Source: Acidimicrobiaceae bacterium (GTDB lineage Bacteria; Actinomycetota; Acidimicrobiia; Acidimicrobiales; Aldehydirespiratoraceae). Taken from it: a stretch of DNA of 30,344 nt. Position 1 is the first letter of the stretch. Each line of letters starts with the position of its first letter. Position numbers and translations under genes: made by a program. The notes beneath the pieces are model-generated. The model did not search any database. It saw only the letters and a program-made list of their open reading frames with translations, and was not told where the DNA came from. The stretch is from assembly GCA_009840695.1 (NCBI GenBank), contig VXNG01000038.1:1-30344 (forward strand). The letters run 5' to 3'. This document shows, one piece after another, positions 1 through 7,266 of the stretch.

Positions 1-1
1 G

Positions 2-1600
2 TCGATCCTCAACTACGACTGCGCGGTGGCCTCGGCCGCGGCCCGGGTGCGCGATGTCGCTCACGGCCGCCTTCTCATCGAAGGCGGCGGCCGCCGCGCT
101 GATCCCGACGCGGCCGTGGCCGCGGCCCGGGCGGCCCACATCGGCGGCTTCGACACCACGTCCAACCTGGAGGCGGGCCGGCGCTACGGCATCCCCACCG
201 GGGGCACCACCGCCCACGCCTTCGTGCTGGCCCACGCCGACGAGCACGCCGCGTTCAGGGCTCAGCGAGACGCTCTCGGCACCGGCTCCACTTACCTGGT
301 CGACACCTTCGACGTGCTGGAGGGCATCCGCCGGGCAGTGCAGGCGGTGGGGCGCGACATCGGTGCGGTGCGGATCGACAGCGGCAACCTGCTGGCGGCC
401 AGCATCCGGGCCCGGACCCTGCTCGACTCGCTCGGCGCGGAGGGCTGCCGGATCGTGGCCTCGGGGGACCTGGACGAGTTCCGTGTGGCTGAGTTGGAGG
501 ACGCTGCTGCCCCCATCGACGCTTACTTGGTGGGTACCAGCCTGGTCACCGGGTCGGGCCATCCGACCGCGTCGGTGGTGTACAAACTGGTGGCTATCGC
601 CGATGGCGCCGGCGCGGGCGCTCCCTTGCGGGCGGTGGGCAAGCTGTCGCCGGGAAAGACCACCGTGGGCGGTCGTAAGCAGGTGCATCGCACTGTCGAC
701 GGCGACGGCTACTGGAAGGCAGAGGTGCTCTCGCCCGCGGGCGACGCCGGGCCCGCGGACGCAGACGCCCACGATCCACAGGTCATGCTGGTGGCCGGCG
801 GCGAGCGGGCTTGGCAGGACGACCCCGCCACAGCCCGCCGTCGCTGTGCGGAGCGCCGCCAGGGTCTACGTGGAGAGGATCGGGTTCCGCACCCCCGGCG
901 CTCCCCGGCCATACCCACCGAATGGGTGGGAATGGAGTCGCCGGCCGCGACAGAATCATCGAACGGAGCAGGGCGGTCTGCGCAGGCGAAGCAGGCTCGC
1001 CAAGCTGATGGAGGAGGAGACGCGATGCAGAAGGCGCTGATCATCGTGGACGTGCAGAACGACTTCTGTGAGGGAGGGTCGCTGGCGGTGGAGGGCGGGC
1101 ACGCGGTAGCCGCCTCAATCACCGACTTGGTCGGCCTGGACCGGGCCGAAGGCCGCTACGACTACGTCGTCGCGTCCAAGGACTGGCACATAGACCCCGG
1201 GGAGCACTACGCCGCGCCGGGCACCAACCCCGACTTTGCTACGTCGTGGCCGGTGCACTGCGCGGCCGGCACGCAGGGAGCCGCGTTCTCGCCGAACCTT
1301 CAGGTGGCGCTGGACGAGGTTTTCCTCAAGGGCCAGTACAGCAGCGGCTACAGCAGCTTCGAAGGCGTTGCCGGCTCGAGTGAGGACGTGGGTCTTCGGG
1401 ACTGGCTCGCAGAACGGGGTGTCGAGGCGGTGGACGTAGTGGGCATCGCCACCGACTACTGCGTGCGAGCCACCGCGCTGGCCGCAGCCGACGCCGGGTT
1501 CGAAACTTCGGTTCTGGTCGCGCACTGTGCAGGGGTCGCTCCGGATTCCACCGCGGCGGCCCTGGAAGAGATGGCCTCGGCCGGTGTGACAATCGTCTGA
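2..1600 (+). CDS. pncB: Nicotinate phosphoribosyltransferase (5' partial), in one open frame with nicotinamidase
   Basis: The frame is open from the window edge, so the true start lies upstream. Codons 2 to about 925 encode the C-terminal part of an actinobacterial-type nicotinate phosphoribosyltransferase, which joins nicotinate and PRPP to give nicotinate mononucleotide. Recognisable blocks are SILNYDCAVASAA, GFDTTSNLEAGRRYG, GTTAHAF, TYLVDTFDV, VRIDSGNL, VGTSLVTG and GGRKQVHRTVDGDG. The usual GSRRTHE block is changed to GGGRRADPD. The family's typical C-terminal end, AIPTEW, is reached at 908-925. No stop codon follows: the same frame continues through about 33 residues rich in A, S, G and Q into the nicotinamidase at 1025. 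This could be a true bifunctional NAD-salvage fusion or a lost stop. The strong internal ribosome site before 1025 suggests that the second protein can also be made alone. Identity is confident; the fusion is open. Confidence 0.85.
   Translation, partial: SILNYDCAVASAAARVRDVAHGRLLIEGGGRRADPDAAVAAARAAHIGGFDTTSNLEAGRRYGIPTGGTTAHAFVLAHADEHAAFRAQRDALGTGSTYLVDTFDVLEGIRRAVQAVGRDIGAVRIDSGNLLAASIRARTLLDSLGAEGCRIVASGDLDEFRVAELEDAAAPIDAYLVGTSLVTGSGHPTASVVYKLVAIADGAGAGAPLRAVGKLSPGKTTVGGRKQVHRTVDGDGYWKAEVLSPAGDAGPADADAHDPQVMLVAGGERAWQDDPATARRRCAERRQGLRGEDRVPHPRRSPAIPTEWVGMESPAATESSNGAGRSAQAKQARQADGGGDAMQKALIIVDVQNDFCEGGSLAVEGGHAVAASITDLVGLDRAEGRYDYVVASKDWHIDPGEHYAAPGTNPDFATSWPVHCAAGTQGAAFSPNLQVALDEVFLKGQYSSGYSSFEGVAGSSEDVGLRDWLAERGVEAVDVVGIATDYCVRATALAAADAGFETSVLVAHCAGVAPDSTAAALEEMASAGVTIV
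914..930. other. Small hairpin at the end of the pncB domain
   Basis: CCCACC (914-919) can pair with GGTGGG (925-930) around a 5-base loop. It sits at the point where the phosphoribosyltransferase homology ends. There is no T tract, so it is not a standard intrinsic terminator. The codons for PTEW fall in it, so it may be coincidental. Confidence 0.25.
1010..1019 (+). promoter_or_regulatory. Strong ribosome binding site inside the pncB-pncA frame
   Basis: A purine-rich GGAGGAGGAG run ends 5 bases before the ATG of pncA. It is the best argument for independent translation of the nicotinamidase although the upstream frame is open through it. Confidence 0.7.
1025..1600 (+). CDS. pncA: Nicotinamidase (isochorismatase-like cysteine hydrolase)
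   Basis: A 191-residue cysteine hydrolase that deamidates nicotinamide to nicotinate, feeding the phosphoribosyltransferase encoded just upstream. The catalytic triad is visible: D9 in VDVQNDF, K102 in VFLKGQY and C146 in GIATDYCVRATA. Metal-binding D53 and H55 (SKDWHID) and H78 (WPVHCAAGT) match the PncA pattern. Length is normal for the family. The ATG at 1025 was chosen because a GGAGGAGGAG ribosome site at 1010-1019 precedes it by 5 bases and homology begins exactly there. It shares a reading frame with pncB and no stop lies between them, so a fused product is also possible. Nicotinamidase is preferred over other isochorismatase-fold enzymes because of the metal site and the neighbour. 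Confidence 0.9.
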   Translation: MQKALIIVDVQNDFCEGGSLAVEGGHAVAASITDLVGLDRAEGRYDYVVASKDWHIDPGEHYAAPGTNPDFATSWPVHCAAGTQGAAFSPNLQVALDEVFLKGQYSSGYSSFEGVAGSSEDVGLRDWLAERGVEAVDVVGIATDYCVRATALAAADAGFETSVLVAHCAGVAPDSTAAALEEMASAGVTIV

Positions 1601-1603
1601 GGT

Positions 1604-1632
1604 TTGCGGGGTTCGCTGGCCTGGCCTAGGTT
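1604..1632 (+). promoter_or_regulatory. Weak candidate promoter before the SnoaL-Rieske operon
   Basis: TTGCGG (1604-1609) and TAGGTT (1627-1632) are 17 bases apart. The -10 fits the loose actinobacterial TAnnnT form; the -35 is poor. It lies in the only gap between pncA and the next operon, which needs a promoter. Inference only. Confidence 0.25.
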
Positions 1633-1664
1633 GAGCCCCGGCCGGCGAGATGGGGGAGACGATC

Positions 1665-2075
1665 ATGGAGCATCCGCATGTAGCGATACTGCGGACTGTG
1701 GTGAACGCCTTCCGTGAGCGGGATTGGGACACTGTCTACCAGTACTGGACAGATGATCTCGTCATTCACTATGACGGAGCCAGCCCGGTCGCTGGCAGCT
1801 ATCGAGGTCGTGATGAGATCATGACCATGATGAACAAGATTGACGACTTGACCGATGGAACCTTCCAGGTAGAGATTCACGACATCCTCGGCAACGATGA
1901 GCACGGCATAATCCTCTACCACGAGCATGCCGTACGAAACGGTCGCCGCTTTGACTGGAATCAGATCGGTATCTATCACTTTCGTGATGGGAAGTTCTCT
2001 GAAGTATGGCTCCATCCAACCAATCAAGCCGAGTTCGATGAGTTCATGTCGGAACCTAAGGAGGCGCATCAGTGA
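1665..2075 (+). CDS. SnoaL/NTF2-like protein paired with a Rieske oxygenase
   Basis: A 136-residue protein of the SnoaL/NTF2-like cone fold. It begins with a helix of the VVNAFRERDWDTVYQYWTDD type, followed by GSYRGRDEIM and the strand blocks WNQIGIYHFRDGKFSEVW, typical of the family. There is no signal peptide or membrane segment. The ATG at 1665 is preferred to 1650 because GGGGGAG at 1652-1658 is placed as its ribosome site. Its stop (1673-type spacing aside) lies at 2073-2075 and overlaps the GTG start of the Rieske gene at 2072, so the two are very likely translated together. The fold can be catalytic (cyclase, isomerase, dehydratase), but it is also the fold of beta subunits in classical ring-hydroxylating dioxygenases. 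A beta-like partner role is inferred. The gene is visibly less GC-rich than pncA. Confidence 0.8.
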   Translation: MEHPHVAILRTVVNAFRERDWDTVYQYWTDDLVIHYDGASPVAGSYRGRDEIMTMMNKIDDLTDGTFQVEIHDILGNDEHGIILYHEHAVRNGRRFDWNQIGIYHFRDGKFSEVWLHPTNQAEFDEFMSEPKEAHQ

Positions 2076-3082
2076 CTGCCGTTGCCCCTGCAGTAGCCGC
2101 ACCTGACCTGACCCCTGTCCGATGCTATTGGCACCCATGTGCAGCATCCGATGATGTGAAGGACAAGCCCATCGGTGTGACACTGTTGGGTGAGGATCTG
2201 GTGTTGTTCAGGTCAGAAGGCCGGGTTCATGCCTTCTCTGACATCTGTGTTCATCGCGGCACGCGCCTGTCGCTTGGCTGGGTGACGGGCGACGGCTGCC
2301 TTCAGTGCCCGTACCACGGATGGGTGTATAACACGGCAGGCAAGTGCGTCTATATTCCGTCACAACCGCGAGATGCCCAACACATTCCGTCTCGGGCACG
2401 AGCCATCGCATACCGTGCTGAAGAGAGATACGGGCTGGTGTGGGTTGCGATGGATGAACCCAAGCTGCCCATCCCCGAGTATCCCGAGTATGAGGATCCA
2501 GAGTTCCATACCTGGTCGAAGTACTACGGAGGCTGGGACGCCAGTCCGGGAAGGCTCTGTGAGAACTCGCTCGACATTGCCCACCTGGATTTTGCGCACC
2601 CCGGTCTGCTCGGTGACCCGGACGACCCCAACTCGTCGGTGATCAGGCCGTACGAGACGCGGGTCGATGACGGTGGCGTGTGGACGATGTTCTACAAGGA
2701 GCTGCCGCCCGCCGCCGAGACTTTCGCGGAAGAGGGCGACCGGATCCGTCACGAGACCAGGGTGGACTTTCCATTCGTCTTCACTGTGCGCATCTTCTCG
2801 AAGCGTGGCAGGGTCGCGTTGTTCTTTGCCACCAATCCCATCCGGAGCGATGAGTGCGGCTTCTGGCTCTTCGAGTCGCGGGACTATGACCGTGACGAGC
2901 CCGACGACAGGTACATCGCGTTCAATGACCTGCTGGAGAGCCAGGATCGCCGGGTAATCGTCACCCAGAGACCCGAGATGGTGCCCACCGATCTCTCCGA
3001 AGAGCTGCACGTGAAGGTCGCGGACGCGGGCTCCATCGAGTATCGCCGGATGCTCAAGCGCCACGGAATCTCCTTTGCCTGA
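2072..3082 (+). CDS. Rieske non-heme iron oxygenase, VanA-like alpha subunit (copy 1)
   Basis: A 336-residue oxygenase that would use a [2Fe-2S] cluster and a mononuclear iron to hydroxylate or demethylate a small substrate with O2. The Rieske ligands are C59-x-H61 and C79-x2-H82 (CPYHGW). The iron site is N165, D168, H171 and H176 in ENSLDIAHLDFAHPG, with D292 near the C-terminus as probable third ligand. Length and single-subunit layout fit the vanillate demethylase/toluenesulfonate methyl-monooxygenase side of the family. The GTG start at 2072 has AAGGAGG at 2058-2064, 7 bases away, and overlaps the upstream SnoaL gene by 4 bases. No reductase is nearby. The substrate is unknown. Base composition is less GC-rich than in most of the window. 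Confidence 0.93.
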   Translation: MTAVAPAVAAPDLTPVRCYWHPCAASDDVKDKPIGVTLLGEDLVLFRSEGRVHAFSDICVHRGTRLSLGWVTGDGCLQCPYHGWVYNTAGKCVYIPSQPRDAQHIPSRARAIAYRAEERYGLVWVAMDEPKLPIPEYPEYEDPEFHTWSKYYGGWDASPGRLCENSLDIAHLDFAHPGLLGDPDDPNSSVIRPYETRVDDGGVWTMFYKELPPAAETFAEEGDRIRHETRVDFPFVFTVRIFSKRGRVALFFATNPIRSDECGFWLFESRDYDRDEPDDRYIAFNDLLESQDRRVIVTQRPEMVPTDLSEELHVKVADAGSIEYRRMLKRHGISFA

Positions 3083-3104
3083 TGCCTGATCCTGCGGTAG
3101 TCGC

Positions 3105-4025
3105 ATGATCCGCTTCGGCCTGGCGGTCCCGCAGACGCTGGCAACTACCGAAACGCTCGATGTCGGGGGCGTCGTCGAGGTGGCTAGGCGGGCCGAGGAT
3201 CTCGACTATCACAGCCTTTGGGTGGGAGACGGCCTGGCCACGCCGTCGTCCATGGAGGCTTTGACGCTGCTGAGCTTCACCGCGGCTGTCACCACGTCGG
3301 TGCGTCTGGGCACCTCCGTGATCGTGCTGCCGTGGCGCGATCCTGTCCTACTCGCTCAGGCCGCGGCCACGCTCGACCACCTCTCGGGTGGCCGAGTGAT
3401 CCTCGGCGTGGGAATCGGCGATCGTCGACCAGAGGACGCGGCCTTCGGGGTGGGGCGCAACCGGCCCGCCCTGTTCGAGGAACAGATCCGCTTGATCAGG
3501 CGGTGCTGGGAGGATGGAGAGGTCGTCTGGGAGGGGGAGGCTTGGCGTTTCGCCGGGGTCGGCGTAGGGCCGAAACCGCTCCAGAAGCCGGCGCTCCCGA
3601 TCTGGTTCGGGGGAGAGGGAACAGCCTCGCTGGAACGAGCCGCCCGGCTGGGCGACGGATGGATGGGCCGGGGCTCCTCCACGGCCGAGACCTTCGCCCG
3701 CGCCGTGGCGGCGTTGCGCCGGGATCTTGAGAGGGTCGGCCGACGGGACGAGCCCTTCCCGCTGTCCAAGCGCGTCTTCGCCCACGTCGTGGTCGACGGC
3801 AGGATCGACCGGGCGACCGAACGGTTCGCGGCCTGGTCTGCCGATGTCTACGGGGACGCGGGGCTTGTGCCCCGCTGCGGGGTGGTCGGGGATCCCGATG
3901 CGTGCGTGGCCGGACTGACGCCCATCGTGGAGCAGGGACTGGACCTGGTGCTGCTAGATCCCCTCTTCGATATTGCGGAACAAGCCAGGCTCTTCAGAGA
4001 GCACGTCCTGCCGGCATTCGGGTGA
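3105..4025 (+). CDS. LLM-class (luciferase-like) flavin or F420-dependent oxidoreductase
   Basis: A 306-residue TIM-barrel protein of the bacterial luciferase-like superfamily, which uses reduced FMN or F420. Visible blocks are MIRFGLAVPQT at strand 1, AEDLDYHSLWVGDG, VRLGTSVIVLPWRDP, LDHLSGGRVILGVGIGD and PALPIWFGGEG, all typical of the family. ATG 3105 is the only start that gives the N-terminal strand. It follows the Rieske stop by 22 bases and ends 4 bases before the ABC ATPase, so it belongs to the same operon. It could be an oxygenase acting on the same substrate class as the neighbouring Rieske enzyme or an F420-dependent reductase. The cofactor cannot be decided from sequence alone. 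Confidence 0.88.
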   Translation: MIRFGLAVPQTLATTETLDVGGVVEVARRAEDLDYHSLWVGDGLATPSSMEALTLLSFTAAVTTSVRLGTSVIVLPWRDPVLLAQAAATLDHLSGGRVILGVGIGDRRPEDAAFGVGRNRPALFEEQIRLIRRCWEDGEVVWEGEAWRFAGVGVGPKPLQKPALPIWFGGEGTASLERAARLGDGWMGRGSSTAETFARAVAALRRDLERVGRRDEPFPLSKRVFAHVVVDGRIDRATERFAAWSADVYGDAGLVPRCGVVGDPDACVAGLTPIVEQGLDLVLLDPLFDIAEQARLFREHVLPAFG

Positions 4026-4029
4026 TGCC

Positions 4030-4863
4030 ATGAAGCGAGACTCATCGAACTCAGACTCGTCGCGAGGCAGCCAAGTTGCCGAACTCCGGTTCGTGGACAT
4101 CACCAAGGAGTTCCCCTCCAGCGCGCATGGCGGCTCTATGGTCGCCATTGAAGACATCGGCTTCTCCGTCAACGCCGGTGAGTTCGTCGCGCTTGTCGGG
4201 CCCAGCGGATGCGGCAAGAGCACGCTGCTGAACGTGACGGCGGGACTCATGCCGCCCACGGGAGGGGACATACTCATCGACGGCGTGGCGGTGGAGGATC
4301 GGCGGCCCTACTTCGGCTACATGTTTCAGAGCGACTTGCTCATGCCTTGGGCCGATATTCGCAAGAATGTGGCACTTGGACTCGAGATTCTCGGCACACC
4401 CCGTCGAGAGGCCCGCGATCGGGCGATGGAGATACTTCGAGAGTTCGAACTGGACCAGTTCGCCGACAAGTATCCGATTCAGCTCTCAGGAGGAATGCGC
4501 CAGCGGGTCGCCTTCATGAGGACGCTGCTGTGCAACCGGCCGGTATTGCTGCTCGATGAGCCGTTCGGAGCGCTGGATGCTCTGACCCGCTCGGTCATGC
4601 AGGAATGGCTGCTGGGCGTCTGGGAGCGGACGAAGCCGACGATCATACTCATCACCCACGATGTCGAGGAGGCGATCTTCCTGGCCGATCGCGTGCTCAT
4701 GATGACAGCCCGCCCCGGCCGCATCGGCAAAGAGGTGAGCGTGGATCTTGGTCGGCCACGGGATCACAGCGTGCTGACTACTCCTGAGTTCAACGTCATA
4801 AAGGAAGAGATACTTGAGGAGCTCTTCCGAGAGGTCGCCCGATCACGGAACGGCGACGAATAG
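4030..4863 (+). CDS. ABC transporter ATPase, TauB/SsuB/NitT type
   Basis: A 277-residue ATPase that powers the importer encoded by the next two genes. Walker A is GPSGCGKST (57-65), the Q-loop Q100 lies in YMFQSD, the signature is LSGGMRQR (from 152), Walker B is VLLLDE (172-177) followed by the D-loop ALD, and the switch histidine lies in ITHDVEEA. The TPRREARDRAMEIL and ADRVLMMTARPGRI segments are usual in nitrate, taurine and sulfonate ATPases. ATG 4030 is 4 bases after the LLM stop; GGGTGA at 4020-4025 is a weak ribosome site, so coupling to the upstream gene is likely. It has fewer G/C third positions than pncB. Confidence 0.94.
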   Translation: MKRDSSNSDSSRGSQVAELRFVDITKEFPSSAHGGSMVAIEDIGFSVNAGEFVALVGPSGCGKSTLLNVTAGLMPPTGGDILIDGVAVEDRRPYFGYMFQSDLLMPWADIRKNVALGLEILGTPRREARDRAMEILREFELDQFADKYPIQLSGGMRQRVAFMRTLLCNRPVLLLDEPFGALDALTRSVMQEWLLGVWERTKPTIILITHDVEEAIFLADRVLMMTARPGRIGKEVSVDLGRPRDHSVLTTPEFNVIKEEILEELFREVARSRNGDE

Positions 4864-4880
4864 CGGCAGCAGGAGCAACG

Positions 4881-5711
4881 ATGACAGACATCGATCGGAA
4901 GGCCGAAGGCCATAGTGCATCTCGCAAGCTGCGCTCGTCCATAATCGACTACCTTCCAGCAATTCTGTTGATTGTCGCATTGATAGTGTTCTGGGAACTC
5001 TTCAATGTGGTCTTCGACCAGCCGGACTATATTCTGCCGCCGCTTCATGACATTCTCTATGCAGCCTATGTTCATGCAGCTGACCAGTTCCTGCCCAATG
5101 CATGGGTGACATTCCAAGAAGTGATTATCGGCTATCTCGTGGCGGTGGTGTCGGGCTTGCTCATCGGGGTAGGCATATCCGAGTCGGCCACCCTGAGGCG
5201 CGCGTCGCTGCCGCTGGTGATCAGTTCCCAGGCTGTTCCGATCCTGGCCATTGCCCCTGTTCTCATCATCTGGTTCGGATTCGGCATGACTCCAAAGATC
5301 ATCATCGTGGTCTTGATCTCTTTCTTCCCGATCGTCATTACCACCGTTACCGGATTGCAGTCTGTGTCCCGAGACATGCTGTACTTGTTGGACTCTCTCT
5401 CGGCCTCCCGGTGGCAGGTACTGCATCGAGTCAAGTTTCCGGCTGCTCTGCCGTACATCTTCGCCGGCCTGAAGAACTCGGCTGTCATCAGTGTGATCGG
5501 AGCTTTTGTCGGAGAGTACGTCGGAGCTATTGAAGGACTGGCGCCAGTAATGATCTTGGCCAACTCAGCCTTCCAGACCGATGTCGTCTTCGCGGCGATT
5601 TTCTACCTCTCCTTCATGGGCATCTTCATGTACCTCGCGGTCACGCTCATCGAGCGTCGAATGATTCGCTGGCACTTCATTGCCCGTGGCAGTGCCGGTC
5701 AAGGCGACTAA
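4881..5711 (+). CDS. ABC transporter permease, TauC/SsuC type
   Basis: A 276-residue inner-membrane permease with about six hydrophobic segments: residues 20-40, then clusters around YLVAVVSGLLIGVGI, VPILAIAPVLIIWFGFG, IIIVVLISFFPIVITT, SAVISVIGAFVGEYVGA and FYLSFMGIFMYLAVTLI. The cytoplasmic coupling loop (EAA-like) is SASRWQVLHRVKFPAALPY. AGGAG at 4871-4875 precedes ATG 4881 by 5 bases, and 17 bases separate it from the ATPase. It probably forms a homodimeric channel served by the lipoprotein encoded next. The gene is noticeably AT-richer than its downstream neighbours. Confidence 0.93.
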   Translation: MTDIDRKAEGHSASRKLRSSIIDYLPAILLIVALIVFWELFNVVFDQPDYILPPLHDILYAAYVHAADQFLPNAWVTFQEVIIGYLVAVVSGLLIGVGISESATLRRASLPLVISSQAVPILAIAPVLIIWFGFGMTPKIIIVVLISFFPIVITTVTGLQSVSRDMLYLLDSLSASRWQVLHRVKFPAALPYIFAGLKNSAVISVIGAFVGEYVGAIEGLAPVMILANSAFQTDVVFAAIFYLSFMGIFMYLAVTLIERRMIRWHFIARGSAGQGD

Positions 5712-5774
5712 CACAGCACTCCGGCTAGCGGCTTCAAAGTCGACTACGGCGACTGTCCGCGGGCCGCGCACCGT

Positions 5775-5803
5775 TTGACTGTCTGACATTTCTGAGTTAC
5801 CGT
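5775..5803 (+). promoter_or_regulatory. Candidate promoter for the substrate-binding lipoprotein
   Basis: TTGACT (5775-5780) and TACCGT (5798-5803) are 17 bases apart. The -35 matches five of six consensus bases and the -10 fits TAnnnT. Transcription would begin near 5810, leaving a short leader with a ribosome site at 5822-5828. It lies in the 124-base gap after the permease and would give the lipoprotein and the downstream enzyme their own message, as is common for binding proteins needed in excess. Confidence 0.45.
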
Positions 5804-5835
5804 GCCGGGACACTCAACTCGTGGGGGAGCTTGAC

Positions 5836-7251
5836 ATGAGAAGGACGATCATTCAACGGCTGTCGGTACTCGTAGTGGTGCTCGCGCTCGTCGCGGCCAG
5901 CTGCGGCGACGACTCGGCCGACGACGCGCCGGTCGTCGATACCGCCGCCCTTGATCAGGCCATGGCCGACGCGGCCGCGGCTGAAGCAGAGGCAAGCGAT
6001 GCCGCGGACAGAGCCGCCGACGCGGAGGCGGCACTAGCGGACGCGATGGCGGCCGCCGAGGCCGCCGAGGCCGCTGCCGCGGAGGCCGAGGGCAATGTGG
6101 ACCCCGAGGTCGTGGCCGCACTCGAGCAGGAGCTGCAGGCTGCTCAGGACGCAGCGGATATGGCTGAAGCCGAGGCGGCTGAGGCTGCCGCGGCTGCCGA
6201 CGCGGCCGCGGCTGAGGCTGCCGAGGCGGCGGCTGAGGCCGAGGCGGTTGCGGCTGCGGCTGAGGCTGCCGAGGCGGCGGCTGCAGAGGCGGCGGCGGCG
6301 GCTGCGGCCGCCCAACCTTGCGACGGCCCCGCAGAGGTCCAGGACATCAAGTTGATGACGGACTGGTTCCTGTGGGCCGCAACCGGGCCGTTCGCCGCTG
6401 CGATCGACGCGGGACATTTCGCCGACGAGGGCATCAACCTCGAACTGCTGCCGGCCCCGGATGCGGCTGCGCCGGTCAAGTTCGCGGCTCGCGGGACGGT
6501 GCATTTCGCTCTGAGCTACGTCCCCGAGACCCTGCTGGCCCAGGAGACGGGTATCCCGGTTATCTCGGTGGGCACCACGCTCAGGGTGCTGCAGAGCACC
6601 ACCTCGTACTGGCCTGACACTGGCATCAGCGAGCCCGCGGACCTCGCAGGCAGGACGGTCGGGGTCACCAGCGACCTGCAGACCCAGACCTACTTCGACG
6701 CGCTGCTGGCCTACGCCGGGCTCACCCGCGACGACGTGACCATCGTCGACCCCGGCTTCGCCTCGACCCAGATGCTGGCCGACCGCGAGATCGATGCGTC
6801 CGCGGCCCAGCTGGTCTTCACCGACGCGGTCAGGTTCCCGGCGCTAGTCAATGACACCCCCGCCCACTTCGTCTACACCGATTACGGGGTGCCCGACTAC
6901 TACTGGATGCTGATTCTCACCGAGGCGAACTTCGCCCACGACAATCCCAACACCGTGTGCCGGTTCCTCCGGGCCACCGCCAAGGGAATCGACACCTACC
7001 TCGACAACCCGGATCCGGCGAACGCGTACATCTTCGCCGAGAACGAGTGGCTGCCGCTCGAGGTCCACGCGGCCATGGGGGAGAACCTCCGCGAGTTCTG
7101 GAAGGATCCGGGGACGGGCAGGGCGCTCTGGCAGGATGCGACCGTGTGGCAGGCGGCGCACGATTGGGCGCTGGAGACGGGCCTGATATCGCTGGACAAC
7201 GATCCGAGCGTGTACTTCACCAACGAGTTCCTACCGCCCGAGCTGCAGTAG
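5836..7251 (+). CDS. ABC substrate-binding lipoprotein with Ala-rich coiled-coil stalk, NMT1/TauA-like
   Basis: A 471-residue secreted lipoprotein. A positively charged N-terminus and hydrophobic core end at AAS-C23, the likely lipid-anchored cysteine. Residues about 35-159 are an Ala/Glu/Asp-rich heptad-like stalk, broken once by GNVDPEVVAALEQEL. The ligand domain starts at C162 and has the NMT1/SsuA pattern: MTDWFLWA, HFADEGINLELLPAP, KFAARGTVHFALSYV, GRTVGVTSDLQTQTYFDALL, IVDPGFAS. C375 in TVCRFLRAT could pair with C162. ATG 5836 is chosen over GTG 5821 because GGGGGAG at 5822-5828 precedes it. It is the third component after ATPase and permease. The ligand may be a pyrimidine, sulfonate or other small organic compound; the sequence does not say. 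The second lipoprotein at 24507-25934 has the same layout. Confidence 0.92.
   Translation: MRRTIIQRLSVLVVVLALVAASCGDDSADDAPVVDTAALDQAMADAAAAEAEASDAADRAADAEAALADAMAAAEAAEAAAAEAEGNVDPEVVAALEQELQAAQDAADMAEAEAAEAAAAADAAAAEAAEAAAEAEAVAAAAEAAEAAAAEAAAAAAAAQPCDGPAEVQDIKLMTDWFLWAATGPFAAAIDAGHFADEGINLELLPAPDAAAPVKFAARGTVHFALSYVPETLLAQETGIPVISVGTTLRVLQSTTSYWPDTGISEPADLAGRTVGVTSDLQTQTYFDALLAYAGLTRDDVTIVDPGFASTQMLADREIDASAAQLVFTDAVRFPALVNDTPAHFVYTDYGVPDYYWMLILTEANFAHDNPNTVCRFLRATAKGIDTYLDNPDPANAYIFAENEWLPLEVHAAMGENLREFWKDPGTGRALWQDATVWQAAHDWALETGLISLDNDPSVYFTNEFLPPELQ
6208..6283 (+). repeat. 28-base direct repeat within the stalk coding region
   Basis: An identical 28-base unit occurs at 6208-6235 and 6256-6283, a 48-base period (16 codons). 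It begins GCGGCTGAGGCTGCC and encodes an AAEAAEAA-type segment. It marks local duplication by slippage or unequal exchange, which could change stalk length in frame. Confidence 0.8.
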
Positions 7252-7266
7252 AGAGGTTGCCTGACG

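Noticed and set aside
914..930. Rho-independent terminator between pncB and pncA
   Set aside because: There is no T run, and the stem lies within codons of the conserved C-terminal end.
850..935. Possible frameshift at the end of pncB
   Set aside because: The tail is divergent, but the family ending AIPTEW is found in the same frame, so no shift is needed.
54..1040. Long frame on the same strand over pncB
   Set aside because: It is rich in R, P, S and W with no family pattern and is shifted relative to the clear phosphoribosyltransferase frame.
5960..6312. Ala-codon repeats as a CRISPR array or minisatellite
   Set aside because: There are no regular spacers, and the frame encodes a continuous helix with a conserved break shared with the second lipoprotein.
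5836..7251. Firm naming of the binding protein as thiamine-precursor ThiY or taurine TauA
   Set aside because: The NMT1/SsuA fold is visible, but no ligand-specific residues or thiamine/sulfur genes are nearby.
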